A stretch of DNA of 64,000 bases from an uncultured Burkholderiales bacterium (lineage in GTDB: Bacteria; Pseudomonadota; Gammaproteobacteria; Burkholderiales; Burkholderiaceae_C). Under the pieces are notes generated by a model that made no database searches, had not been told where the DNA came from, and was given only the letters and a program-made list of their open reading frames with translations. Where the stretch lies: NCBI GenBank assembly GCA_937927685.1, contig CALBSC010000072.1, forward strand, positions 31,922 to 95,921, in the 5' to 3' direction. This document shows, in pieces, positions 18,757 through 26,465 of this stretch. Each line of letters begins with the position of its first letter. Position 1 is the first letter of the stretch. Both the position numbers and the translations under genes were made by a program.

Positions 18757-19233
18757 TCAATCCTTCAGCAATTGCTCGGCACGGGCACGGTCGGCCTCGC
18801 TCAGGGTGGTCGCGCGCGGCACCTGCTCGCGGCGCTGGCGCAAATACCGCCCCAGCACCACCAAGGCCAGCACCAGCAGCGCAAAGGGACCGAACCACAA
18901 CGCCCAGGTCAGCGGCTTGACCTCGGGTCGGTACAACACGAAGTCGCCGTAGCGGTCAACCAGGAAGCGTTTGACTTCTGCATCCGACTTGCCGTCGCGG
19001 ATCAGGCCCCGCACCTCGCGGCGCAAGTCCTCGGCCAGTTCGGCATGCGAGGACGCCAGCGACTCGTTCTGACACACCAGACACCGTAACTCGTCCGCAA
19101 TGGCCACCAGGCGGGCCTCCACCGCCGGGTCCTCGGCGCGCGGTGCGGCTTCGCGTGCCGGCGCCAGGCCGACGAGTACGAGCAACACCAGACCGAGCAG
19201 CGCTTGTGAGATGGGACGAATGGGCGAACTCAT
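18757..19233 (-). CDS. ccmH: Cytochrome c biogenesis protein CcmH
   Basis: Membrane-anchored thiol oxidoreductase that reduces or presents the CxxCH cysteines of apocytochrome c to the haem lyase. The 158-residue protein has a signal sequence (residues 1-25), then the diagnostic LRCLVCQNESL with Cys51 and Cys54. A C-terminal transmembrane helix near 105-125 follows. It corresponds to the N-terminal half of the fused E. coli CcmH, the remainder being the separate ccmI. ATG 19233 overlaps the ccmG stop by four bases. Confidence 0.95.
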   Translation of the reverse strand: MSSPIRPISQALLGLVLLVLVGLAPAREAAPRAEDPAVEARLVAIADELRCLVCQNESLASSHAELAEDLRREVRGLIRDGKSDAEVKRFLVDRYGDFVLYRPEVKPLTWALWFGPFALLVLALVVLGRYLRQRREQVPRATTLSEADRARAEQLLKD

Positions 19234-19811
19234 GATTTTTCCAACTCGCGAATCAGCGGCAGGATCTTCTCGCTCAACAGGGCTGGTGTCACCACGCCCA
19301 CGCGCTTGTAGCGGATGATGCCCTGTCGGTCGATGACATAGGTCTCGGGCACGCCATACACCCCGTAATCGATGCCCACGCGACCATCGAGGTCCATCAC
19401 CGACAGCGCATAGGGGTTGCCGTGACGCGACAGCCACACGAGGCTGCGGTCTCGGGCCAGTTGCAGCTTGGCCTCGGGCGCGAGCTTGCCATTGGCTTCG
19501 TCCTGGGGCTGAATTTCCTTGTAGCTCAGGCCCACAATGGGGACAGCGTTCTGGCGGGCAAACGCCACCAGCACGGGATGCTCCTCACGGCACGCCACGC
19601 ACCAGGTGGCCCAGACGTTGAGCATCCACACCTGGCCCTGCAGGCTTTGCGGTGAGAACGGCTCCTTGCCCTCCAGCGTCGGCAGGCTGAAGGCGGGTGC
19701 CGGCTTGTTGATGAGCGGCGAGGGAATCTCGCGCGGATCGCGCTTGAGCCCCACGGCCAGAAAGGCCACCAGGGCCAGGAACAGGGCCAGGGGAATCAGG
19801 AATTTTTTCAT
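19230..19811 (-). CDS. ccmG: Thiol:disulfide interchange protein CcmG/DsbE
   Basis: Membrane-tethered thioredoxin-like protein that keeps apocytochrome c thiols reduced in the periplasm. It has 193 residues, a signal anchor at 4-22, a thioredoxin fold with active site WCVAC (Cys71 and Cys74), and the cis-proline region YGVYGVPETYVID. The active site differs from the WCPTC seen in E. coli. ATG 19811 follows the ccmF stop closely, and the C-terminus overlaps ccmH by four bases. Confidence 0.95.
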   Translation of the reverse strand: MKKFLIPLALFLALVAFLAVGLKRDPREIPSPLINKPAPAFSLPTLEGKEPFSPQSLQGQVWMLNVWATWCVACREEHPVLVAFARQNAVPIVGLSYKEIQPQDEANGKLAPEAKLQLARDRSLVWLSRHGNPYALSVMDLDGRVGIDYGVYGVPETYVIDRQGIIRYKRVGVVTPALLSEKILPLIRELEKS

Positions 19812-19821
19812 GGTGTGGTCG

Positions 19822-21780
19822 TCAACCCGCCCGCGCCGCCGCCGCACCGCCGGCGAGGTCATCGGCCATCCGTGTCTTGCGGTAGCGCCGGTCGAGCGAC
19901 GCGGCCGCGCCGCCCAACACCATGAGCAGCACCCCGCCCCACAGCCAGGGCACAAAGGGCTTGTAGTACACGCGCATGCTCCACTCGGGTCGCGCACCGT
20001 CCAGGCGGTCGCCCAGGGACACATACAGGTCGCGCATGAAGCCCGAATCGATGGCCGCCTCGGTCATGGGCATGGCGGTGGACAGGTAGTTGCGTTTTTC
20101 GGGCGACAACACCTCCAGCGGCTGGCCATGGCGCAACACGTGCACCTCGGCGCGCACCGCGCGGTAATTCGGGCCTTGCACGTTCTTCATGCCCACCAGG
20201 CGGAAGGTGTAGGGGGCAATGGACACCTCGTCGCCCAGGCCCATGCGCACGTCACGCTCGACTTCAAAGGACTTCACCCCGGTGACTCCCACCACCAGCA
20301 CCGCCATGCCCAAGTGGGCCAGGTGCATGCCCCAGAACGCAGCCGGAATTCGTCCCGGTTTTTGCACGCGTTGCACCACCTGCCAGAGCGTCCCCAGCCC
20401 GACCCAGGCCCCGAGCGTCCAGCCCAGCGCGGTGCCGGCCGACCAGCTGCCAAAGGCCAGCGGTGCGGCACAACCCACCAGCAAGGCCAGCACCCCCACC
20501 CCGCGCAGCTCGACCACGAGCTCAGTGAGTTGGGCCTCGCGCCAACGCGCCACCGTCCCCGGGATCATGATGAACAGCAACGGCACCATCAGGGGTGCAA
20601 AGACCAGGTTGAAATATGGTGGCCCCACGGACAGCTTGCCCAGGTTCAGCGCATCGATCACCAGCGGATAGAGCGTGCCCAGCAGCACCGCCCCGGTGGC
20701 CACCACCAGCAGCACGCTGTTGACCAGCAGAAACGTCTCGCGCGAGAGCAGTCCCATGCTGCCACCCAGCGTGACCTGCGGCGCACGCCAGGCAAAGAGC
20801 GTGAGCGAACTGCCCACCACGACGGCCAGAAACAGCAAGACAAAGACACCCCGCGACGGGTCGGACGCAAACGCATGCACCGACGTCAGCACCCCGGAAC
20901 GCACCAGGAAGGTCCCCAGCAGCGACAGGGAAAACGCGCCAATCGCCAACAACACCGTCCAGGCCTTGAAGCTGCCGCGCTTCTCGGTGACCATGAGCGA
21001 GTGGATCAGGGCCGTGGCCACCAGCCAGGGCATGAGCGAGGCGTTTTCCACCGGATCCCAGAACCACCAGCCGCCCCAGCCCAGTTCGTAATACGCCCAC
21101 CACGATCCCAGGCCGATGCCGAAGGTGAGAAAGGTCCAGGCAATGAGCGTCCAGGGACGCGACCAGCGGGCCCACGCCGCGTCCAAGCGACCCGACAACA
21201 ACGCGGCGATGGCAAACGCAAACGCGACCGACATGCCCACGTACCCCATGTAGAGCATGGGCGGGTGGATCACGAGTCCGGGGTCTTGGAGCAAGGGGTT
21301 GAGGTCGCGGCCCTCTTGAGCGGCCGGCAGCAGGCGTTCAAACGGGTTGGAGGTGGTGAGGATGAAGCTCAGAAAACCGATCGACACGAGCCCCAGCACC
21401 CCCAGCACGCGCGCCACCATGGCCAGGGGCAGACTGGCGGAAAACACCGCCACAGCCGCACTCCACAACGCCAGCAACAACACCCACAGCAGCAAGGAGC
21501 CCTCATGGCCGCCCCACACGGCCGCCAACTGGTAGGGCTTGGGCAACAGGGTGTTGGAGTGCTGGGCGACGTACACCACCGAGAAATCGTTGGACAGGAA
21601 GGACGAGGACAGACAGGCGAAGGCCAGGGCCACCAGGGCGGCTTGCATCAGGGCCGAGGGCCGTGCCAGCGACTGCCAAGCCGTATTACGGTTGAGTGTT
21701 CCCCACAACGGGAATACACCCTGCACCAGCGCCACCAGCAAGGCCAGGATCAGGGCAAAGTGTCCAAGTTCAGGAATCAT
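19822..21780 (-). CDS. ccmF: Haem lyase subunit CcmF
   Basis: The large 652-residue haem lyase subunit that joins haem from holo-CcmE to apocytochrome c. About 15 hydrophobic helices are visible. The tryptophan-rich WWD domain reads GWGGWWFWDPVENAS at roughly residues 225-240. Conserved periplasmic histidines that hold haem flank it. Length matches the family (about 650). The gene starts eight bases after ccmE and its end is 10 bases before ccmG. Confidence 0.96.
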   Translation of the reverse strand: MIPELGHFALILALLVALVQGVFPLWGTLNRNTAWQSLARPSALMQAALVALAFACLSSSFLSNDFSVVYVAQHSNTLLPKPYQLAAVWGGHEGSLLLWVLLLALWSAAVAVFSASLPLAMVARVLGVLGLVSIGFLSFILTTSNPFERLLPAAQEGRDLNPLLQDPGLVIHPPMLYMGYVGMSVAFAFAIAALLSGRLDAAWARWSRPWTLIAWTFLTFGIGLGSWWAYYELGWGGWWFWDPVENASLMPWLVATALIHSLMVTEKRGSFKAWTVLLAIGAFSLSLLGTFLVRSGVLTSVHAFASDPSRGVFVLLFLAVVVGSSLTLFAWRAPQVTLGGSMGLLSRETFLLVNSVLLVVATGAVLLGTLYPLVIDALNLGKLSVGPPYFNLVFAPLMVPLLFIMIPGTVARWREAQLTELVVELRGVGVLALLVGCAAPLAFGSWSAGTALGWTLGAWVGLGTLWQVVQRVQKPGRIPAAFWGMHLAHLGMAVLVVGVTGVKSFEVERDVRMGLGDEVSIAPYTFRLVGMKNVQGPNYRAVRAEVHVLRHGQPLEVLSPEKRNYLSTAMPMTEAAIDSGFMRDLYVSLGDRLDGARPEWSMRVYYKPFVPWLWGGVLLMVLGGAAASLDRRYRKTRMADDLAGGAAAARAG

Positions 21781-21788
21781 GTGAGCTC

Positions 21789-22235
21789 TCAGGGCTTGAC
21801 GGTTTGAGCCGCTTTGGCGGCAGCGGCCTGGTCCAGCGCGTGCTGGGCTTCGGGGGGCATGTAGTTTTCGTCGTGCTTGGCCAGCACCTCGCTGGCCACG
21901 AAGAGGCCCTGCGCGTCGAGCTGGCCTTGCGCCACCACGCCCTTGCCCTCCTTGAAGAGGTCGGGCAAGAGGCCGCTGTAGCGGACCGGCGTTTCATGGA
22001 TCGTGTCGGTGACCACGAACTCCACCACCACCTGGTCGCGCTTGACACTGCCTTCCTTGACCATGCCGCCGACCCGGAACACGCGCCCCTTGGGCGCTTC
22101 CCCTTGTGCGATCTGCGTGGGCGAGAAGAAAAACACCAGGTTGCTCTGGAACGCATTGAGCACAAAGGCCGCCGTGGCGGCGAGCACGACAATGGCCGCA
22201 GCAATCAGCAAAAAGCGGCGGTGACGGGGTTTCAT
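21789..22235 (-). CDS. ccmE: Periplasmic haem chaperone CcmE
   Basis: Haem chaperone of 148 residues. It has one N-terminal signal anchor (8-28) and an OB-fold domain. The covalent haem-binding site is His121 in HDENY, with Tyr125 as the axial ligand, as in classical CcmE (not the Cys variant). A disordered Ala-rich tail follows. It overlaps ccmD by four bases. CcmC loads it with haem and CcmF unloads it. Confidence 0.96.
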   Translation of the reverse strand: MKPRHRRFLLIAAAIVVLAATAAFVLNAFQSNLVFFFSPTQIAQGEAPKGRVFRVGGMVKEGSVKRDQVVVEFVVTDTIHETPVRYSGLLPDLFKEGKGVVAQGQLDAQGLFVASEVLAKHDENYMPPEAQHALDQAAAAKAAQTVKP

Positions 22236-22447
22236 GAGAACTCCTTGTCGGGGGCTGCCGACGGCTGAGGCGCATCGCCGGCCTGCAGGTCACGCTCGCG
22301 TTGCACTGCGCGCACGGCGTCAACGCGTTGTCGACGCGCCTGCCAGACTTCGATGGCCATCAGCAGGGCGGTCATCGCAAAACTGCCCCACACATACACG
22401 GCGTAGCCGCCCATGGCCCAGAATTCGGCCCAGGAGGTCCATCTCAT
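22232..22447 (-). CDS. ccmD: Haem exporter subunit CcmD
   Basis: Small 71-residue membrane protein needed to release holo-CcmE from the CcmABC complex. A single helix spans about residues 14-38 (GGYAVYVWGSFAMTALLMAI), preceded by the aromatic MRWTSWAEFWAMG typical of CcmD. The basic and acidic tail is cytoplasmic. Both ends overlap neighbouring genes by four bases, which fixes ATG 22447 as the start over a longer reading. Confidence 0.9.
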   Translation of the reverse strand: MRWTSWAEFWAMGGYAVYVWGSFAMTALLMAIEVWQARRQRVDAVRAVQRERDLQAGDAPQPSAAPDKEFS

Positions 22448-23187
22448 GCGGCACCTCCGGCCACTTCGGGCAGTTCGCGCACCCACTGGGCTTGCTGTTC
22501 GCGCTGCAGGATCAGGGAACGCACCCGGTACAGCACCAGCGCGATCGAATACAGCCAGAACGCCGCCGCCATCAGCAACATGGCCACCAGCATCAGCCGC
22601 GCCATGGAGGGTGCCTGCGTCATCGAGACCGAGGCCCCCTGGTGCAGGGTGTTCCACCACTTCACCGAGAAATAGATGATGGGCACATTGAGGGCGCCCA
22701 CGATGGCAATCAACGCGCCGGCGCGGTCTCCCCGGCGCGTGTCATCGATGGCCGAGGTCAGCGCGATGTAGCCCAGGTAGAGGAAAAACAGGATCAGTTC
22801 GGAGGTGAGGCGGGCATCCCACACCCACCACGTGCCCCACATCGGCTTGCCCCACAGGGCCCCGGTCCACAGCGACAGGAAAGCAAAAATGGCCCCGGTG
22901 GGCGCCAGTGCGCGGGTCATCATGCCAGACAGTCGGGTGTTGAACGTCAGGCCCAGCACACTCCAGAACGCCATGGCCAGGTAGATGATCATGGACATCC
23001 ACGAGGCGGGCACATGCACGAAGATGATGCGGTACCCCTCGCCCTGCTGGGCATCGGTCGGGGCCACCGCCAGACCCAGCCACAAGCCGGCCAGGCCCAG
23101 CAGGGTCGCCAGCGCGGCCAGCCAGGGCCAGCAACGCCCGGCCAACCCGTAAAAGGGTTGGGGGGAGGCGTAATGAAATAGGTTCAT
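22444..23187 (-). CDS. ccmC: Haem handling protein CcmC
   Basis: Membrane protein of 247 residues that attaches haem to CcmE. Six hydrophobic helices flank a WWD domain, GTWWVWDARLTSELIL, around residues 122-137, with the paired histidines on either side. ATG 23187 is separated from the ccmB stop by 156 bases, the only large gap in the operon. That gap carries a stable UUCG hairpin and a TAAAAT hexamer, so ccmC onward may have its own promoter or a processed 5' end. Confidence 0.95.
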   Translation of the reverse strand: MNLFHYASPQPFYGLAGRCWPWLAALATLLGLAGLWLGLAVAPTDAQQGEGYRIIFVHVPASWMSMIIYLAMAFWSVLGLTFNTRLSGMMTRALAPTGAIFAFLSLWTGALWGKPMWGTWWVWDARLTSELILFFLYLGYIALTSAIDDTRRGDRAGALIAIVGALNVPIIYFSVKWWNTLHQGASVSMTQAPSMARLMLVAMLLMAAAFWLYSIALVLYRVRSLILQREQQAQWVRELPEVAGGAA

Positions 23188-23239
23188 GGGATCGGGGCGG
23201 CCCTCAAGGAAATGAAGACCAATGGCAGTGATTTTAGGG

Positions 23240-23255
23240 AGGTCCCGAAGGACCT
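23240..23255 (-). promoter_or_regulatory. UUCG-tetraloop hairpin between ccmB and ccmC
   Basis: On the coding strand AGGUCC pairs with GGACCU around a UUCG loop closed by C-G, one of the most stable RNA hairpins. TAAAAT follows at 23236-23231. No U-tract is present, so this is not a classical terminator. Processing site or transcript-end stabiliser are possible roles. Confidence 0.5.
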
Positions 23256-23343
23256 GAATGGACCAAGGTCAAGCGGCCCCCGGCCGGGTCAGCGTCTGCA
23301 CGTTCGGCGCCGAACGCGCGGGCGCGCCGCGCCGACCGCCGGG

Positions 23344-24009
23344 TCATTCCAGCGCGATCCGCAAGGCCACGGCGCACGCCCATGGGCTGAGCGCCGCAGC
23401 AGGCAACAACAAGGCCATGAGGATGGAGACATGCGCCTCGATGCCCAGTCCCGCGATCTGCGACTCCACCGCCCCGGCCCCGAACACCAGCACCGGCACA
23501 AACAAGGGCAACACCAGCAGGGACAACAGCACGCCCCCCCCACGCACCCCCAGGGTGAGGGCCGCACCAATCGCACCGATGAGTGACAACACGGGGGTGC
23601 CGATCAGGAGGGTCAGCATCAACACCCCCAGCGAATCCGCGGGCAGGTCAAATTGCAGTCCCAGCAGCGGGGCCAGCAGCACCAGGGGCAGTCCGCAGGT
23701 CAGCCAGTGCGCCAGGATCTTGGCTGCCACCAGCCAGGGCAGCCCCGCCGGCGACAAGGCCAGCTGCTCGAGCGTGCCATCGCGGTGGTCCGATTCGAAC
23801 AGGCGGCCCAGCGACAACATGCTGGCCAGCAAGGCCCCCACCCAGATCACCCCGGGCGCCACCTTGCGCAAGATGGCCATGTCCGGGCCGATTGCCAGGG
23901 GAAACAAGGACGCCACCACCACGAAGAAAAACACCCCGGTCAGAACCTCGGCCTTGCGGCGCAGGGCCAACAGCACATCACGGCGCAAGACGGCGATGAA
24001 GGCACTCAT
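23344..24009 (-). CDS. ccmB: Haem exporter permease CcmB
   Basis: Membrane subunit of the CcmABCD haem-release ABC complex, 221 residues with six helices. The FESDHRDGTLEQLALSP segment is the classical CcmB cytoplasmic loop that meets the ATPase. Length is typical. ATG 24009 overlaps the ccmA stop by four bases. Confidence 0.95.
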   Translation of the reverse strand: MSAFIAVLRRDVLLALRRKAEVLTGVFFFVVVASLFPLAIGPDMAILRKVAPGVIWVGALLASMLSLGRLFESDHRDGTLEQLALSPAGLPWLVAAKILAHWLTCGLPLVLLAPLLGLQFDLPADSLGVLMLTLLIGTPVLSLIGAIGAALTLGVRGGGVLLSLLVLPLFVPVLVFGAGAVESQIAGLGIEAHVSILMALLLPAAALSPWACAVALRIALE

Positions 24010-24635
24010 GGCGAGCTCAGCCTGAGGTGATGGCCCGAGCCCCCCATGGGCACCGTCTGGTGGCTGGTGTAGAGCACCAGGCCGCCCTGGGCCACGTGCT
24101 GCCCCAGCAAGTCCACCAGGTGCGTGACCGCGCCAGGATCGAGTGCGACAAACGGCTCGTCCAGCAACCACAGCCGCGCGCGGGTGGTGAGCAAGCGCGC
24201 CAGCGCGGCCCGGCGCTTTTGTCCCTGCGACAGCACCCGCAGCGGCAGGTGCTCACGACCGCGCAACCCCAGCGCGGACAGCCCTTGCCGGGCTCGCACC
24301 TCGTCCAGCGGTTCGTCCCTCACCGCCGCCTCGAACTGCAGGTTTTCGAGGGCACTCAGATCGTCCTTGAGCGAGAGGGTGTGGCCCAGGTAGAGCATGT
24401 CGGCGCGGTACCCCTCGGCACACTGGCGGATGGGCACACCTGACCAGCGTACCTCGCCGGCCGCTGCCGGCGACAAGCCACCGACCATGCGCAGCAGGCT
24501 GGTTTTGCCCGCCCCGTTGTCACCCTGCAAGTGCATCCATTCGCCCGCACGCAGGCTGAAGCTGACTGGCCCAAACAACGGCCTGCCGCCCCGTTCGCAG
24601 GCCAGGCCGTCCACGTCCAGGCGGGCCGCACTCAT
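24006..24635 (-). CDS. ccmA: Haem exporter ATPase CcmA
   Basis: ATPase of the complex that releases holo-CcmE, 209 residues. Walker A is GDNGAGKTS near residues 38-46, the signature is LSQGQKRR, and Walker B is LWLLDEPFVALD. The variant LSQGQ (rather than LSGGQ) is normal for CcmA. ATG 24635 shares four bases with the end of the upstream acyltransferase-like gene, so ccmA translation is probably coupled to it. Confidence 0.95.
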   Translation of the reverse strand: MSAARLDVDGLACERGGRPLFGPVSFSLRAGEWMHLQGDNGAGKTSLLRMVGGLSPAAAGEVRWSGVPIRQCAEGYRADMLYLGHTLSLKDDLSALENLQFEAAVRDEPLDEVRARQGLSALGLRGREHLPLRVLSQGQKRRAALARLLTTRARLWLLDEPFVALDPGAVTHLVDLLGQHVAQGGLVLYTSHQTVPMGGSGHHLRLSSP

Positions 24636-25552
24636 AGGTAGGTTCCTGCCAGGGTCAACACGCGTCCCCCGGTGCCAAGCTTGAAGCGCGCGATGCCCGC
24701 ACTGCGCTGGGTGTTGACCCCCCCCAGGTCCAGCAGGCGGACACCCCGCTGCTGCAAGGCCTCGATGGCTTGCCACAGCAGCAGGTTGTGTGCATTGAGT
24801 TGACGTCCCGTATCGTTGGACCAGCCCACCTGGTAGGTGGCTGCCGTGCCGTGCAGCAAAAACATCATGGCCGCCACCCGCTCGCCCGCGTGGTCCGCGC
24901 GCAAGGTCAGCACCGTCTGGGCCGCGGACTTGCGCGCCTGGATGTAGCGCTCGATGAAGCCCGACGGCAGTCCCGCCACGCCGCGCTGCTCGCGCATCGT
25001 GTCCTCCTGCTCGAGCACCCAGCGAAATTGCGCCGGGTTGGCCCCCAGGCGCTGTACCGTGAGCCCGGCCGATTCAGCGGCCACCAGACGGTTGCGCCAT
25101 TTGCCCTCGAATGCAGCACGCAACTGCTCGCGCGTCTGGCGCAGGTCCAGGATGACGGTGGAGTACCCGGTCATGACGCGTCGCCAGGGTGAGAGCCCCA
25201 GCGCATCGTCCACCCCCACTTCGGGGGTGAAAAACGCGAAGCGGGGCCGCAGCACAGGCAGGCCCGAGCGCAGTTGACGGTACACCTCGGCCTTGTCGGC
25301 CGCGGTGAGCGGCTCGGTCCAGACCGGCCCGCGGGAGCACAAGGCCACCGACACCATCCCCGCCAGGCGGCGACCGATGAATTGCGCCAGCGCGACCGTG
25401 CGCCCCTCGGCTTCCACACGCACCCGCACACAGGTGACCCCGATGGCCTTCATGCAACTGCCATAGGCCCAGTCCTGTTGCAAGGGGGCCGAGGCGGCGG
25501 CGTGGTGGCGGTCCCAATCGGCCGCGTCGAGGTCATCCCAGAACAGCTTCAT
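24632..25552 (-). CDS. GNAT/FemAB-like acyltransferase, first gene of the ccm operon
   Basis: A 306-residue soluble protein of the FemAB-like acetyltransferase group (Acetyltransf_6 type). Seen features are the N-terminal aromatic QDWAYGSCMK block, the central EGKWRNRLVAAESAGL motif typical of FemAB-like folds, and the C-terminal LLLWQAIEALQQRGVRLLDLGG and KLGTGG. FemABX enzymes add amino acids to peptidoglycan precursors; many Gram-negative homologues have unknown acceptors. It overlaps ccmA by four bases and begins only 20 bases from the divergent gene at 25573. No classical cytochrome maturation role is known for such a protein. The family is fairly clear, the function is not. Confidence 0.75.
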   Translation of the reverse strand: MKLFWDDLDAADWDRHHAAASAPLQQDWAYGSCMKAIGVTCVRVRVEAEGRTVALAQFIGRRLAGMVSVALCSRGPVWTEPLTAADKAEVYRQLRSGLPVLRPRFAFFTPEVGVDDALGLSPWRRVMTGYSTVILDLRQTREQLRAAFEGKWRNRLVAAESAGLTVQRLGANPAQFRWVLEQEDTMREQRGVAGLPSGFIERYIQARKSAAQTVLTLRADHAGERVAAMMFLLHGTAATYQVGWSNDTGRQLNAHNLLLWQAIEALQQRGVRLLDLGGVNTQRSAGIARFKLGTGGRVLTLAGTYL

Positions 25553-25557
25553 CGTCC

Positions 25558-25563
25558 TAGAAT
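25558..25563 (+). promoter_or_regulatory. -10-like hexamer before the small membrane protein gene
   Basis: TAGAAT lies nine bases upstream of ATG 25573 in a 20-base divergent gap. Any -35 would lie inside the start of the acyltransferase gene. No ribosome binding site is present. Confidence 0.35.
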
Positions 25564-25572
25564 GCCTTTGCT

Positions 25573-25785
25573 ATGAAAGCTGACACATCCTGGCTCACCC
25601 GCTGGCGCATGCCCCCCCCCGAAGAGGTCATGGGGCATCGCATCGAGGAGCCGCGACTGACCGGCGCGGCCTGGTTGTGGGGCATGTTGTATGTGGGCGG
25701 GCCCGTCCTGTTGCTGGGCATGGCCGTGGACGGCGTGATCCAGGCCATCACCGGACAGTGCACCGGCGTCTGGTGCTGGTTCTGA
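25573..25785 (+). CDS. Small hypothetical membrane protein
   Basis: A 70-residue protein of unknown function. It has a charged, proline-containing N-terminus (WRMPPPEEVMGHRIEEPRL) and one long hydrophobic stretch from about residue 32 to 58, then a short tail with two cysteines and tryptophans (CTGVWCWF). The composition, codon use and isolated position make it a plausible real gene, but I recognise no family. It is divergent from the acyltransferase-ccm operon and convergent with the LON-domain gene, 35 bases from its stop. Confidence 0.55.
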   Translation: MKADTSWLTRWRMPPPEEVMGHRIEEPRLTGAAWLWGMLYVGGPVLLLGMAVDGVIQAITGQCTGVWCWF

Positions 25786-25820
25786 GTGGTGGTGAGTCGC
25801 CCCGTCATCGTGGGGATATC

Positions 25821-26465
25821 TTACCCGCCGTCGATGCCTGACACGTCACCGCCCGGATCATCCTGCGCCGAGGCCTTCACCACCTGCGCCACGAGTTCCA
25901 GGCGCTTGAGGGGGTCGTCGGTGGACAGCAAGTGCTCCTTGAACGGGACGGCCAGCGGCAAGAGTTCGGCCCACCGGTTCGCCACCCATCCGGCCTCGTC
26001 CAGCCGATAAGGCGCTGCCAGGGGCAGCATGGCCTCCATGCCCCGACGCTGCGCGTCGGCAATCAATTGCCCCAGCCGATCCGCCAAGGGTTGACACACC
26101 GGGGGAATGGCTGCCACCGGATCCGGTTCAGACAACTTTGCCTGACCGCGCCAGCGCCCATAAGCGCCGCGTTCGGATTGCAGGAGCTGAAAGCGCTGAC
26201 CACCCCGACACGTCACCCGCAACAAGGCAGGCTGTAGCTGTTCGACGGCTTCCAGGTGGGCCAGACAGCCCCAGGTGCTGGGGTTCTCCATCACGCCCGC
26301 CTGCTGGACTTCGCGGCCCTGGTGCAGCATCACCACACCGAAGGGCCGCCCCTCACGCTGGCACTGCTTGATGAGGTCGAGGTAACGCACCTCGAAGATC
26401 TGCAAGACCAGCCGGCCGTCCGGAAAGAGACCGTTGGAGAGGGGGAACAGCTCGAGTTCAGTCAG
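25821..26465 (-). CDS. LON N-terminal-domain protein, probable CTG start
   Basis: Stand-alone LON substrate-binding-domain protein of about 214 residues, without the ATPase or protease parts of Lon. The expected opening pattern FPL-LFP-G-L-L-IFE-RYL is present only if translation begins upstream of TTG 26405. That frame has no ATG, GTG or TTG before the motif. CTG 26465 is preceded at six bases by GGAG and gives LTELELFPLSNGLFPDGRL, so I take CTG as the start. It overlaps the Bug-protein gene by eight bases. Such proteins are thought to bind unfolded clients; their role is unknown. Confidence 0.78.
   Translation of the reverse strand: MTELELFPLSNGLFPDGRLVLQIFEVRYLDLIKQCQREGRPFGVVMLHQGREVQQAGVMENPSTWGCLAHLEAVEQLQPALLRVTCRGGQRFQLLQSERGAYGRWRGQAKLSEPDPVAAIPPVCQPLADRLGQLIADAQRRGMEAMLPLAAPYRLDEAGWVANRWAELLPLAVPFKEHLLSTDDPLKRLELVAQVVKASAQDDPGGDVSGIDGG

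Noticed and set aside
19537..21807. A 756-codon plus-strand frame
   Set aside because: It is antisense to ccmG and ccmF and has shadow-frame composition.
26403..26405. TTG start for the LON-domain protein
   Set aside because: It would remove the conserved first 20 residues of the LON fold. CTG 26465 has a good ribosome binding site.
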